This document shows positions 9,012 to 19,069 of a stretch of 64,000 bases of DNA, piece after piece; the stretch's first letter is position 1, and the number at the start of each line of letters is the position of its first letter. The notes below the pieces were generated by a model. It had not been told where the DNA came from, made no database searches, and saw only the letters and a list, made by a program, of their open reading frames with translations. Source of the DNA: Sorangium cellulosum So ce56 (GTDB lineage: Bacteria; Myxococcota_A; Polyangia; Polyangiales; Polyangiaceae); contig NC_010162.1 in NCBI RefSeq assembly GCF_000067165.1, forward strand, positions 4,174,501 to 4,238,500, in the 5' to 3' direction. The position numbers and the translations under genes were made by a program.

Positions 9012-10160
9012 ATGAGCCCGAAACGGCGGCCGGACGTCGTCTGCTTCTCGCACCTGCGCTGGAGCTTCGTCTTCCAGCGCCCGCAACACCTCCTCTCGCG
9101 CTGCGCGCGCACGCGACGCGTGTTCTTCTTCGAGGAGCCGGTGTGGAGCGACGGGCCGCCGCGGATCGAGGCCGCGTCCGTCGATCGCCACGGCGTGCGC
9201 GTCGTCACGCCGCACCTCCCGTCTGGCCTCGACGATGCGCGGATCCACGCGCTGCAGCGCGATCTCGTCGACGACATGCTCGATCGCTTCGGCATCGACG
9301 ATCACGTGCTCTGGTACTACACGCCGATGGCGCTCCTGTTCTCGCGGCACCTCGCGGCCAGGGCGGTCGTGTACGACTGCATGGACGAGCTCTCCGCGTT
9401 CGCCGGCGCGCCGCCCGCGCTCAAGCATCACGAGGCCGAGCTGCTCCGCCGCGCCGACGTTGTCTTCACGGGAGGGCGCAGCCTCTACGAGTCCAAGAGG
9501 GCGCTGCACGCGAACGTGCACCTGCTCCCGAGCAGCGTCGACGTCGCCCACTTCTCGGCGGCGCGCCGGCCGCTCGCGCCGCCCGCCGATCAGGCCACGA
9601 TTCCGGGCCCGCGGCTCGGCTACTTCGGCGTCATCGACGAGCGCATGGATCTCGATCTCATCGCCGGCGTGGCCGCCGCCCGGCCCGGGTGGCACCTCGT
9701 CTTCGTCGGTCCGGTCGTGAAGATCGATCCGGCGAGCCTGCCGCGCGCGCCGAACATTCACTATCTCAGCAAGAAGACCTACGAGGAGCTGCCCGCCTAC
9801 CTCGCGGGCTGGGACGTGGCGCTCCTCCCGTTCGCGCGCAACGAGGCCACGCGGTTCATCAGCCCCACCAAGACGCCGGAGTACCTCGCGGGCGGCAAGC
9901 CCGTCGTCTCCACGTCGATCCGCGATGTCGTCCGGCCCTACGGCGAGCTCGGCCTCGCGCGCATCGCGGACACCGCGGGCGATTTCGTGGCCGCCGTCGA
10001 GGCGTACCTCGCCGAGGACCACGCCGCGCGGCTCGCGCGGGCCGACGCGCTGCTCGCACAGGGATCGTGGGACGCGACATGGTCGAAGATCGAGAAGCTC
10101 CTCGACGGCGTGCTGATGGTGGCCCGGCGCCCGGCGGCGCGGCAGGGCGCCGATGTTTGA
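9012..10160 (+). CDS. GT-B-fold glycosyltransferase (family 4/TuaH-like)
   Basis: A 382-residue protein. The start at 9012 is taken because GAGGAGG lies just upstream and the conserved N-terminus begins there (VVCFSHLRWSFVFQRPQHLL). Residues of about 110-150 have YDCMDELSAFAG. The second Rossmann half has GYFGVIDERMDLDLI and FVGPVVKIDP. The donor-site region LLPFARNEATRFISPTKTPEYL precedes LAGGKPVVSTSI. Proteins of this type transfer a sugar from a nucleotide-sugar donor in exopolysaccharide or teichuronic-type pathways. Its last 8 nt overlap the UDP-galactopyranose mutase gene, which suggests a galactofuranose-containing product, though that is inference. Confidence 0.85.
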   Translation: MSPKRRPDVVCFSHLRWSFVFQRPQHLLSRCARTRRVFFFEEPVWSDGPPRIEAASVDRHGVRVVTPHLPSGLDDARIHALQRDLVDDMLDRFGIDDHVLWYYTPMALLFSRHLAARAVVYDCMDELSAFAGAPPALKHHEAELLRRADVVFTGGRSLYESKRALHANVHLLPSSVDVAHFSAARRPLAPPADQATIPGPRLGYFGVIDERMDLDLIAGVAAARPGWHLVFVGPVVKIDPASLPRAPNIHYLSKKTYEELPAYLAGWDVALLPFARNEATRFISPTKTPEYLAGGKPVVSTSIRDVVRPYGELGLARIADTAGDFVAAVEAYLAEDHAARLARADALLAQGSWDATWSKIEKLLDGVLMVARRPAARQGADV

Positions 10161-11277
10161 CTATCTCATCGTCGGCGCCGGCTTCGCCGGCTGCGTGCTC
10201 GCCGAGCGGCTCGCGCGCGGCTCGGGCAAGAAGGTGGTGCTCTGCGATGTCCGCCCGCACATCGGCGGCAACGCCTATGATCACCACGACGCCGCCGGCG
10301 TGCTTGTGCACAGGTACGGCCCCCACGTCTTCCACACGAGCTCGCGGGAGGTCTTCGAGTACCTCTCGCGGTTCACCGAGTGGCGCCCGTACCAGCACCG
10401 CGTGCGCGCCTGGGTGGACGGGCAGCTCGTCCCCATCCCCATCAACCTCGACACCATCAACCAGCTCTACGGCCTGCGCCTGAGCGCGCCCGAGGTGGAG
10501 GCGTTCCTCGCCTCCCGCGCCGTGCGACGCGAGCAGATCCGCACCAGCGAGGACGTGATCGTCAGCAAGGTCGGCGTCGAGCTCTACGAGAAGTTCTTCA
10601 AGCACTACACCCGGAAGCAGTGGGGACTCGACCCGTCCGAGCTCGACGCCGCCGTGACCGCGCGCGTGCCGGTGCGGAGCAACCGCGACGATCGGTACTT
10701 CACCGACACCTACCAGGCCATGCCGCTCCACGGCTTCACGCGCATGTTCGAGCGGATGGTCGATCACCCGAACATCAAGATCCTGCTCAACGCCTCGTTT
10801 CGCGAGATGCAGAGCGAGATCCCTCATCGCGAGGTGATCTTCACCGGCCCCGTCGACGCCTTCTTCGACCATCGCTTCGGGAAGCTGCCGTATCGATCCC
10901 TGGAGTTCCACTTCGAGACCAAGGATCAAGAGAGGTACCAGGACGCGCCGGTCATCAATTATCCGAACGAGAACCCCTATACCCGGGTCACCGAGTTCAA
11001 GTACCTCACGGGCCAGGTGCACCCGAAGACGACCATCGTCTACGAGATCCCGAAGGGCGAGGGCGATCCGTATTACCCCGTGCCGCGGCCGGAGAACGCG
11101 GCCCTCTACCGCAAGTACGAGGAGCTCGCCAAAGAGACGCCCGGCGTCCACTTCGCCGGGCGGCTCGGGACCTATCGCTACTACAACATGGACCAGGTGG
11201 TGGCGCAGGCGCTCACCCTCTATGGCAAGCTAGCCGGCGTGCCGAACCGACAGCTCGCCGCGGCCAAGGCGGCTTGA
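10153..11277 (+). CDS. glf: UDP-galactopyranose mutase
   Basis: A 374-residue flavoenzyme that interconverts UDP-galactopyranose and UDP-galactofuranose. The dinucleotide-binding motif is at the very N-terminus (DYLIVGAGFAGCVLAERLA). The family block CDVRPHIGGNAYDHHDAAGV follows, then RYGPHVFHTSSREVFEYL. Later conserved pieces include PIPINLDTINQLYG, KHYTRKQWGLDPSEL and FAGRLGTYRYYNMDQVVAQA. The length is typical and nothing is missing. The start overlaps the upstream glycosyltransferase by 8 nt, and the next gene begins 2 nt after the stop, so the three form a tight operon. The cofactor is FAD, which must be reduced for activity in known members. Confidence 0.95.
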   Translation: MFDYLIVGAGFAGCVLAERLARGSGKKVVLCDVRPHIGGNAYDHHDAAGVLVHRYGPHVFHTSSREVFEYLSRFTEWRPYQHRVRAWVDGQLVPIPINLDTINQLYGLRLSAPEVEAFLASRAVRREQIRTSEDVIVSKVGVELYEKFFKHYTRKQWGLDPSELDAAVTARVPVRSNRDDRYFTDTYQAMPLHGFTRMFERMVDHPNIKILLNASFREMQSEIPHREVIFTGPVDAFFDHRFGKLPYRSLEFHFETKDQERYQDAPVINYPNENPYTRVTEFKYLTGQVHPKTTIVYEIPKGEGDPYYPVPRPENAALYRKYEELAKETPGVHFAGRLGTYRYYNMDQVVAQALTLYGKLAGVPNRQLAAAKAA

Positions 11278-11279
11278 GC

Positions 11280-13463
11280 ATGGCCGAAGAGGCGAGGGCG
11301 CCCCTCGAGATCTGGGGCGGCGTGGAGTGCACGGTCAACCGCGTCGGCGACGTGGTTCACCACCAGCTCGAGCGGAGCGGGCACGCGCGCCGCCTCGAGG
11401 ATCTCGATCGCTTCGCCGCGCTCGGGATCCAGGCGCTGCGCATGCCCGTGCTCTGGGAGCAGACGGCGCCCGATCGGCCGGAGCGCCTGGACTTCGGCTG
11501 GGCCGACGCGCGGATCGAGCGGCTTCGGGAGCTCGCCGTGCGGCCCATCATCGGGCTCGTCCACCACGGCAGCGGCCCGCGTTACACGAGCCTCGTCGAT
11601 CCAGGCTTCTCCGAAGGGCTCGCCCGCTTCGCCCGCGCGGCGGCCGAGCGCTATCCGTGGGTCACCGACTGGACGCCGGTGAACGAGCCGCTCACGACGG
11701 CCCGCTTCTCGGGCCTCTACGGGCACTGGTACCCGCACGGCCGCGATCCGCGCACGTTCGTACGCGCGCTGCTCATCCAGTGCCGCGCGATCGCGCTCGC
11801 GATGCGCGCCATCCGGGAGGTGATCCCCCGGGCGCGCCTGATCCAGACGGAGGACGTCGGCAAGACGACGAGCACGCCGCTGCTCGCCTACCAGGCCGAG
11901 CACGAGAATCACCGGCGCTGGCTCAGCTTCGATCTGCTCACGGGGCGCGTGGACGGCGATCACCCGCTGTTTCCGCTGCTCCTCGGGTGGGGCGCCTCGC
12001 CCGCCGAGCTCGCGTGGTTCGTCGAGGAGCCATGTCCGCCGGACATCCTCGGCATCAACTACTACATCACGAGCGAGCGCTTCCTCGACGAGCGGCTGGC
12101 CTCTTACCCCGCCTGGTCGCACGGCGGAAATGGCAAGCACGCGTATGCCGACGTCGAGGCCGTGCGCGCGGTCGCCGGAGGCATCGACGGGCACCGCGCG
12201 CGGCTCCAGGAGGCCTGGGATCGCTACCGCCGTCCCGTGGCGATCAGCGAGGTGCACCTCGGCGGGCCGCGCGAGGAGCAGCTCCGCTGGCTGGTCGAGG
12301 CGTTCCGCGCCGCAGAGGCGGCGCGCGTGGCGGGCGCGGACGTGCGCGCGGTCACCGCGTGGTCGCTGCTCGGCTGCTTCGACTGGAGCTGCCTCGTCAC
12401 CGAGGAGCGCGGGCACTACGAGCCGGGCGTGTTCGATGTGCGCGGCCCCGCGCCGCGGTCGACGGCGCTCGCCCGGCTGGTCTCCGCGCTCGCGCGCGGC
12501 GATCGCTTCGATCACCCCGTGCTCGCCTCGCCGGGCTGGTGGCGGCGCCCCGAGCGGCTGACGTACGGTCCGGCCGCGGCCGTCGCGCCCGCGCCCGAGG
12601 CCGCCGCCGCCGGCCCACCCATCCTGATCACCGGCGCGAAGGGGACGCTCGGCCGCGCGTTCGCGCGCCTGTGCGCGCTGCGCGGCCTGCCCCATCGCAC
12701 GATCGGGCGCGACGAGATGGACATCGCCGATCCCGCGTCGGTCGAGCGCGCCCTCGATCGGCTCGCCCCGTGGGCGGTCGTCAACACGGCGGGGTTCGTG
12801 CGTGTCGACGAGGCCGAGCGCGAGCCGCACCGCTGCGAGCGCGAGAACGCGCTGGGGCCCGCCGTGCTCGCGATCGCGTGTCGCCGGCGTGACGCGCGGC
12901 TCGTCACCTTCTCGGCCGATCTGGTCTTCGACGGCGCGCAGCGCTCGCCGTACGTGGAGACCGATCCCGCGCGGCCGCTCAACGTCTACGGGCGAAGCAA
13001 GGCGACGGCGGAGTGGAACGTCCTCGCGATCCTCCCGGAGGCGCTGGTGGTGCGCACGGCCGCGTTCTTCGGTCCCTGGGACGAAGCGAACTTCGTCGGC
13101 GCCGCGCTCCGCGCCCTCGGCGAGGGCAGGAGCTTCCACGCGGCGGACGACGTGATCGTCTCGCCGACCTATGTTCCGGATCTCGTGCACGCGACCCTCG
13201 ATCTGCTGATCGACGGCGAGCGCGGCATCTGGCACCTCGCCAACCGGGATGCCACGAGCTGGGCGGAGCTCGCCTCGCGCAGCGCGGCGCTCGCGCGCGT
13301 CCCCGCGACGCGGCTCGTGCGCTGCCCGAGCCGCGCGCTCGGCCTGGCCGCGCCGCGCCCGCGGTACAGCGCGCTCGGGAGCGGCCGCGGGCTCTTGTTG
13401 CCGTCGCTCGACGACGCGCTCACGCGCTACGTCGCGGAGCGTGACCCCCGGCCACGAAGTTAG
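11280..13463 (+). CDS. Fusion of GH1-like glycosidase and RmlD-like dTDP-4-dehydrorhamnose reductase
   Basis: A 727-residue two-domain protein. Residues of about 10-410 form a family 1 glycoside-hydrolase barrel. The acid/base is E136 in TPVNEPL, and the likely nucleophile is E324 in VAISEVHLGG, in place of the usual ITENG. After a linker rich in Ala/Pro (about 425-445), residues of about 447-727 form an NAD(P)-binding SDR of the RmlD type. That part has ILITGAKGTLGRAFARL and the catalytic pair Y570/K574 in NVYGRSK. The two domains suggest a protein that processes a deoxysugar precursor and its glycoside. Similar fusions occur beside glf in other bacteria, to my knowledge. The start codon lies 2 nt after the glf stop. 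Confidence 0.85.
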   Translation: MAEEARAPLEIWGGVECTVNRVGDVVHHQLERSGHARRLEDLDRFAALGIQALRMPVLWEQTAPDRPERLDFGWADARIERLRELAVRPIIGLVHHGSGPRYTSLVDPGFSEGLARFARAAAERYPWVTDWTPVNEPLTTARFSGLYGHWYPHGRDPRTFVRALLIQCRAIALAMRAIREVIPRARLIQTEDVGKTTSTPLLAYQAEHENHRRWLSFDLLTGRVDGDHPLFPLLLGWGASPAELAWFVEEPCPPDILGINYYITSERFLDERLASYPAWSHGGNGKHAYADVEAVRAVAGGIDGHRARLQEAWDRYRRPVAISEVHLGGPREEQLRWLVEAFRAAEAARVAGADVRAVTAWSLLGCFDWSCLVTEERGHYEPGVFDVRGPAPRSTALARLVSALARGDRFDHPVLASPGWWRRPERLTYGPAAAVAPAPEAAAAGPPILITGAKGTLGRAFARLCALRGLPHRTIGRDEMDIADPASVERALDRLAPWAVVNTAGFVRVDEAEREPHRCERENALGPAVLAIACRRRDARLVTFSADLVFDGAQRSPYVETDPARPLNVYGRSKATAEWNVLAILPEALVVRTAAFFGPWDEANFVGAALRALGEGRSFHAADDVIVSPTYVPDLVHATLDLLIDGERGIWHLANRDATSWAELASRSAALARVPATRLVRCPSRALGLAAPRPRYSALGSGRGLLLPSLDDALTRYVAERDPRPRS

Positions 13464-13471
13464 GAGGTCTC

Positions 13472-13636
13472 ATGCGCATCCTGGTCACCGGCGGACCCGG
13501 CCACATGGGCAGCGCGATCACCGAAGAGCTCGTCGCGCGCGGCCACGACGTCGCGGATCTGGCCGAGATCCTTGGCTCGGCGTTCAGCTGGGGGCTCGCC
13601 CGGCGACGCGAAGGCGGCGCTCGTCCGGCAGCTTGA
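13472..13636 (+). pseudogene. Collapsed NAD-dependent epimerase remnant
   Basis: An ATG preceded by AGGAGG (13462-13467 region) starts a perfect Rossmann opening, MRILVTGGPGHMGSAITEEL, followed by VARGHDV. The frame then jumps directly to DLAEILGSAFSW, which in SDR/NmrA-type epimerases belongs near the C-terminus. It ends after only 54 codons. A second reading frame continues the family-like text, GDAKAALVRQL, from about 13597. This pattern indicates a large internal deletion plus a frameshift. Transcription and initiation signals appear intact, so a 54-residue peptide may still be made. It lies between the GH1-RmlD fusion and the ABC ATPase. Confidence 0.6.
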
Positions 13637-13685
13637 TCTCGCCCACGCCGCGGTTCACGAGCAGCGGCGCCGAGGAGGCGGAAGC

Positions 13686-14762
<1,077 letters not shown>

Positions 14763-14763
14763 G

Positions 14764-16086
14764 ATGGCCCGCCGCGCGCTCTGGCTCGTGGTCTGGTGCG
14801 CGTCCATCTCGCCCGCCGGATGCGCCTCGAAGGCCGATGCCCCGCCGCAGGTCGCGCGCACCACCATCACCTTCGTCGGCTGGGGGATGCCGGAGGAGCG
14901 GGCCATCATGCGGTCGGCGCTCGCCGCCTTCGAGCGGATCCACCCGGAGATCCACGTCGAGTACACGCAGGTGCCCGGCGTCGGCTACGACTACCTCAAC
15001 AAGCTCCGGCTGATGATCGTGGCGAAGCGCGCGCCCGACGTCTTCTACGTGCCCGACGGCGCGTTCGGCGAGATGGTCAGTCAGGGCGTCTTGCGCGACA
15101 TCGACGGTCTCGTGCAGGAGAGTCGGACCCTCGACGTCGCCGACATCTGGCCGACCGCCCTGGACCGCTATCGGTGGAATGGCCGCGTCCTCCACGAGGG
15201 CAGCCTCTACGCGCTGCCGAAGGACATCGGCCCCACGGTGCTCTACTACAACAAGGACGCGCTGCGCCGCCGCGGCGTCCCCGCGCCGGATCCCGAGGTG
15301 CCGATGACCTGGGACCAGGCCATCGCCGCCTTTCGCGCGCTCACGTACCGCGAAGGCTATGTCCAGCACTGGGGGATCACCGGATATCCCTACGAATCCG
15401 CGGTGTGGTCCGCGGGCGGCGAGATCGTGGACGCGGAGAAGCGCCGGTGGCTCATGGACTCCGACGTGTCGATGGACGCGGTGCAGTGGTGCGCGGATCT
15501 GGCCCTCCGCCATCACGTGGCGCCCAACCTCGCCCGCAGCGGCGGCGCCGGGCAGAGCGAGCTCTTCGAGGCCGGGCTCGTCGCCATGCACATCGATGGT
15601 CGCTGGATGGTCCCGCGTTATCGCCGGATGCGCTTCGACTGGGATGTCGCGCCCGTGCCGGTCCCGAAGCCTGGAATGACCTCGGTGAGCTGGTCTGGCT
15701 CCGTGGGGCTCGCCGTCAGCGCCGCGAGCCGGCGCATCGCCGAGGCGTTCACGTTGGTCGAGTACCTGGCCGGCCCCGAGGGACAACGCGAGCTGGCCCG
15801 ATCCGGGCTCCAGGTGCCCAATCAGCGATCGGTCGCCGCGACCGCCGCTTTCCTCCAGCCCGGGCAGCGGCCGGCCCACGCCGGGGTCTTCCTGCGCGCC
15901 GCCGAGACGAGCCGTCCGAGCCCAGAGACCGAGCTGCCCAACGCCTTCTGGCACGAGGTGTTCTCGAGCTTCCTCCCCCAGGTCTGGCGCGGCGAGCGGC
16001 GCGCGCGCGAGCTGCTCCCGGCCCTCGCGCCGATCGTCGAGCAAACCATGCGGGAGAACAACCCCGGACCGGAGGCGGCGCGTTGA
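14764..16086 (+). CDS. Sugar ABC transporter substrate-binding lipoprotein
   Basis: A 440-residue protein with an N-terminal signal ending in the lipobox SPAGC (around residue 20). The mature part is a typical CUT1 solute-binding protein. It has TITFVGWGMPEERAI near the start, then FERIHPEIHVEYTQVPG, and RAPDVFYVPDGAFGEM as the family-signature first lobe. Later it has ALPKDIGPTVLYYNKDALRR and, in the second lobe, SWSGSVGLAVSAASRR followed by LVEYLAGPEGQREL. It presents imported oligosaccharides to the permeases. The substrate is not deducible, but the flanking GH2, GH1 and galactofuranose genes suggest a galactose- or deoxysugar-containing glycan. Confidence 0.92.
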   Translation: MARRALWLVVWCASISPAGCASKADAPPQVARTTITFVGWGMPEERAIMRSALAAFERIHPEIHVEYTQVPGVGYDYLNKLRLMIVAKRAPDVFYVPDGAFGEMVSQGVLRDIDGLVQESRTLDVADIWPTALDRYRWNGRVLHEGSLYALPKDIGPTVLYYNKDALRRRGVPAPDPEVPMTWDQAIAAFRALTYREGYVQHWGITGYPYESAVWSAGGEIVDAEKRRWLMDSDVSMDAVQWCADLALRHHVAPNLARSGGAGQSELFEAGLVAMHIDGRWMVPRYRRMRFDWDVAPVPVPKPGMTSVSWSGSVGLAVSAASRRIAEAFTLVEYLAGPEGQRELARSGLQVPNQRSVAATAAFLQPGQRPAHAGVFLRAAETSRPSPETELPNAFWHEVFSSFLPQVWRGERRARELLPALAPIVEQTMRENNPGPEAAR

Positions 16087-16973
16087 AGAAGCAGATACCG
16101 CGCGCCCGCGCCGAGGCGCGCTGGGGTTGTGCGTTCGTGGCGGTCCCCGTGCTCGGCTTCGTCGTGTTCGCGCTCGGCCCGATGCTGGCGTCGCTCTACC
16201 TGAGCTTCACCCGCTTCGAGGTGCTCACGCCGCCGCGCTGGGTCGGCCTCGATAACTACGCTCGCCTCTTCGCCCGGGATTTCTTCGTCTGGCGGACGCT
16301 CGCCAACACGGCCTTTTACCTCCTCGGCATCCCGATCGGCATCGCCATCTCCCTCTTGCTCGCGCTCCTGTTGAACCAGAAGCTCAGGCTCGAGGGGCTC
16401 TTCCGCACCGTCTATTTCATCCCCTCGGTGTGCTCGATCGTGGCCGCGGCGCTGCTCTGGAAGTGGATCTACAACGCCGATTACGGGCTCATCAACACGT
16501 ACCTCCGCGCCCTCGGCGTCGCCGACCCGCCCGCGTGGCTCTCGAGCCCGCGCCTGGTCAAGCCCGCGCTCGTCGTGATGGGGATCTGGAGCGGGCTCGG
16601 CTACAACATGGTCCTCTTCCTGGCCGCGCTCCAGGGCGTGCCGCGATCGCTGCTCGAAGCCGCGGAGCTCGACGGGGCGAACGCCTGGCAGCGCTTCCGG
16701 CACGTGACCCTGCCGGCCATCAGCCCGATGACGTTCTTCATCGCCGTCACCAGCGTCATCGGCGGGCTGCAGAGCTTCGATCAGGTCTACGTGATGACGC
16801 GCGGCGGCCCGGAGTTCCGCTCGGCGACGTTCATGCTCTATCTCTACCTCACCGGCTTTCAGTACTTCCAGATGGGTTATGCGTCGGCGATGGCCTGGGT
16901 GCTCGGCGCGCTCGTGATGATCGTGACCGTGCTCCAGTTCCGCCTCGCCCGGCGCTGGGTGCACGATGAGTAG
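16083..16973 (+). CDS. Sugar ABC transporter permease (MalF/UgpA type)
   Basis: A 296-residue protein starting with TTG at 16083, which overlaps the binding-protein stop in a TTGA. Six membrane segments follow a short basic N-terminus, beginning with VAVPVLGFVVFALGPMLASL. The permease-ATPase contact loop (EAA motif) is EAAELDGANAWQRFRHVTLP. The family block LSFTRFEVLTPPRWVGLDNY precedes it. Length and topology match the family. It forms a heterodimeric channel with the next gene, which it overlaps by 8 nt. No longer frame with an ATG or GTG start was preferred, because TTG sits directly at the coupled junction. Confidence 0.9.
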   Translation: MKKQIPRARAEARWGCAFVAVPVLGFVVFALGPMLASLYLSFTRFEVLTPPRWVGLDNYARLFARDFFVWRTLANTAFYLLGIPIGIAISLLLALLLNQKLRLEGLFRTVYFIPSVCSIVAAALLWKWIYNADYGLINTYLRALGVADPPAWLSSPRLVKPALVVMGIWSGLGYNMVLFLAALQGVPRSLLEAAELDGANAWQRFRHVTLPAISPMTFFIAVTSVIGGLQSFDQVYVMTRGGPEFRSATFMLYLYLTGFQYFQMGYASAMAWVLGALVMIVTVLQFRLARRWVHDE

Positions 16974-17811
16974 CGGCCGGAGGTCCCGAGGGCGCCGGGC
17001 GCTCCGGCTCCTCTCCTATGCCGTCCTCGCGCTGGTGGCCGTCTTCGTGCTCGCGCCCTTCGCGTTCATGATCAGCACCAGCGTGAAGCCGGCGGACGAG
17101 ATCTACGCGGTCCCGATCCGCTGGATCCCGGCCCGCCCGACGCTCGCCAACTACCGGCAAGCCTTCGCCGAGATCGACATCCTCCGCGGCACCTGGAACA
17201 CGCTCCTCATCGCCGTCCCCTCGACCCTCGGCGGCCTCCTCACCGCCTCGTTCGCCGGCTACGCCTTCGCGAAGCTCCGTTTTCCGGGGCGCGACGCGAT
17301 CTTCGCCGCGCTCCTGTCGACGATGATGCTGCCGGGCGTGGTCACGTTGATCCCGCAGTTCGTGGGCTTCGCCCGGATCGGCTGGATCGACACGTACTAT
17401 CCGCTCATCGTGCCGGGCGCGACGGGCAGCGCGGTCGCGATCTTCCTGATGCGGCAGTACTTCGCGAGCATTCCGGACGAGCTCATCGAGGCCGCGACGC
17501 TGGACGGCGCGAACCCTTTCCAGACGTTCACGCGGGTGGTCTTCCCCCTCGCTGGGCCGGCCGTCGCGACGCTCGCGGTCCTTGGGCTCAAGGCCGCCTG
17601 GAACGACTACTTCGGGCCGCTCGTCTACATCACCTCTCCGCGGAAGATGAACATCCAGCAGATGATCGCCGGCACCCAGAACGCCTACGGCGGCGAGCCG
17701 GCCGTGCTCATGGCGGGCGCCTCCCTCGCGATGTTGCCGCTCGTGGTGCTCTTCCTGTTCGCGCAGCGGTACTTCGTGGAGGGGCTCGCGCGGACCGGGC
17801 TCAAGCGCTGA
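16966..17811 (+). CDS. Sugar ABC transporter permease (MalG/UgpE type)
   Basis: A 281-residue permease with six predicted membrane segments. It begins with a basic stretch and LLSYAVLALVAVFVLAPFAF. The MalG-type features are MISTSVKPADEIYAVPIRW and, in the EAA loop, EAATLDGANPFQTFTRVVFP. It also has GLKAAWNDYFGPLVYI before the last segments. It completes a CUT1 importer with the genes at 13686, 14764 and 16083. It overlaps the previous permease by 8 nt and is the last intact gene of the island. About 108 bp after its stop lies the right copy of the flanking repeat. Confidence 0.92.
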   Translation: MSSGRRSRGRRALRLLSYAVLALVAVFVLAPFAFMISTSVKPADEIYAVPIRWIPARPTLANYRQAFAEIDILRGTWNTLLIAVPSTLGGLLTASFAGYAFAKLRFPGRDAIFAALLSTMMLPGVVTLIPQFVGFARIGWIDTYYPLIVPGATGSAVAIFLMRQYFASIPDELIEAATLDGANPFQTFTRVVFPLAGPAVATLAVLGLKAAWNDYFGPLVYITSPRKMNIQQMIAGTQNAYGGEPAVLMAGASLAMLPLVVLFLFAQRYFVEGLARTGLKR

Positions 17812-17855
17812 ACCACGACCTTGCCCGGAAAGCCGACCCCCTTCGGCGAGCGGCC

Positions 17856-17954
17856 ATGTTCGAGCGCCGCCCGCCGACGCCGGACGTGCCCTATCCGAAC
17901 ACCCTGCTGCTCGGGCACTCGTGCACGGAGACGGTGGCCGTCTACGCCGAGTGA
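17856..17954 (+). pseudogene. 3' fragment of a two-repeat lipoprotein gene
   Basis: The codons before the TGA at 17952-17954 read HSCTETVAVYAE. The C-terminus of the lipoprotein at 5729-6505 is TSCTATVAVYAE. The DNA match extends about 35 bp past the stop. Upstream of the cysteine the similarity stops abruptly, although a 32-codon frame happens to open at an ATG at 17856. This is the leftover 3' end of a paralogue or of a duplicated copy. The remaining bases of the 17812-18112 gap show no other gene. Confidence 0.6.
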
Positions 17955-17989
17955 GGATCGACCAGCCCGCTGCAAGGAACTTCCCTGTC
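17919..17989 (+). repeat. Right copy of 71-bp direct repeat flanking the sugar island
   Basis: Matches 6470-6540 in the same orientation with no gaps and about 11 mismatches, including a 27-bp perfect block. It carries the last codons and downstream sequence of the lipoprotein-gene fragment. Sequence similarity ends sharply at both sides. Confidence 0.85.
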
Positions 17990-18112
17990 AGCGCAAGGGC
18001 TGCGGGATGCGAGGCGCCGGCGCCCCTCGCCATCGCGGGATACGTCGACGGCCTTCAGAAGCCGGGCGGCGTCAACGTCGTGCTGACGCTCGCGTGGAGC
18101 TCATGAGCTCGG

Positions 18113-19069
18113 TCACCCTTCCTCATCGTCCCATCGACGCTCCACGCGAAGGATGGTCGCCCTCGTCGCCTCGAGGAGGTGGGGGGACTTCACCCTATTG
18201 GCCGTGTCTTCGAGGATCTCCGAGAACGACAGCATTGACCCGACGAGCTCACGTAGCTCATCACGGGTGAACTGGTCGACGTCGTTGACGAGGAGGAGAA
18301 GCTGGCGCCCCGCCTCCGCAGGATCGCCGGACTGCGCGAGGCAGAAGGCGAGCTGGGCCCGGAGTTTCACCACCCGCCCCGCCTCGCAGGGACGCTCCTC
18401 CAGCAACCGTGACGCTTCCACCGCCTCGTAGGCCCGCACCGCGGCCTGCCATTTCTTCTGGTCATGATAGCAGTGCGCCCGAAAAAGCTGCGCCATGGGG
18501 TGGTGCGGATTGACCTCGATGGCCCGAACGAGCCATGGGATCGCCCGAACAGCGTGCTCGCCAGAGTCGGTGTCGTCGGTCGGGTGCTGGTAACGGAGGT
18601 GCCCCATGGCATACAGAATATCGGCATCGTCGGGACTGAGCTCGACGGCTCGGGCGAGCGCGCGGTCGGCTGCTTCCCATATCTGCAGGCGTTCCTCCTC
18701 GAGCTTGCTGCGCCAGAGCCAGGAGTGATCTGCCGAGATCCCCCACGAGAGGAAGACCCACGCGTCGTTCGGGCTCTCGCTCGCGGCAGCCTCGTAGATC
18801 CGGCGAAAGCCTGCCCAGCCGTCCACGAAATCTTCATCTTCCAGCTCGATGGCGAGCCTGCGGAGCCGCTCGGAGCGGGGCGGTCCTGCGTCCGTGGTGC
18901 TCGCGAGGAATCGTTGGAGCGCCTCGGCAGTGATCTCGATGGGGGCGTCCGCGCTCTTGAGCTTCTCGATCTCTGCGGCAAGCCAAGGCTCCACCTGGCG
19001 AGCCCCGATACCGCGCTCAGCCCTCTCAAGAGCTGCCCGGATCGCTTCCACAAAATTCATGCGAAACAT
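18113..19069 (-). CDS. TPR-like helical repeat protein
   Basis: About 318 residues from the ATG at 19069. ATG at 19060 is also possible and neither has a strong ribosome-binding site. The first 100 residues are helical with Glu/Ala/Arg. From about residue 110 there are helix pairs of TPR character, such as AADRALARAVELSPDDADIL, then AIPWLVRAIEVNPHHPMAQL and AVRAYEAVEASRLLEERPCE. There is no signal peptide, so it is probably a cytoplasmic scaffold or adaptor. The local base composition is slightly less GC-rich than in neighbours. It faces the sugar island tail to tail. The function is not recognisable. Confidence 0.75.
   Translation of the reverse strand: MFRMNFVEAIRAALERAERGIGARQVEPWLAAEIEKLKSADAPIEITAEALQRFLASTTDAGPPRSERLRRLAIELEDEDFVDGWAGFRRIYEAAASESPNDAWVFLSWGISADHSWLWRSKLEEERLQIWEAADRALARAVELSPDDADILYAMGHLRYQHPTDDTDSGEHAVRAIPWLVRAIEVNPHHPMAQLFRAHCYHDQKKWQAAVRAYEAVEASRLLEERPCEAGRVVKLRAQLAFCLAQSGDPAEAGRQLLLLVNDVDQFTRDELRELVGSMLSFSEILEDTANRVKSPHLLEATRATILRVERRWDDEEG

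Noticed and set aside
17812..18112. Small plus-strand frame ending at 17954 considered as a functional gene
   Set aside because: Only the last 12 codons resemble a known neighbour; the upstream part has no signal peptide and no homology to the left copy.
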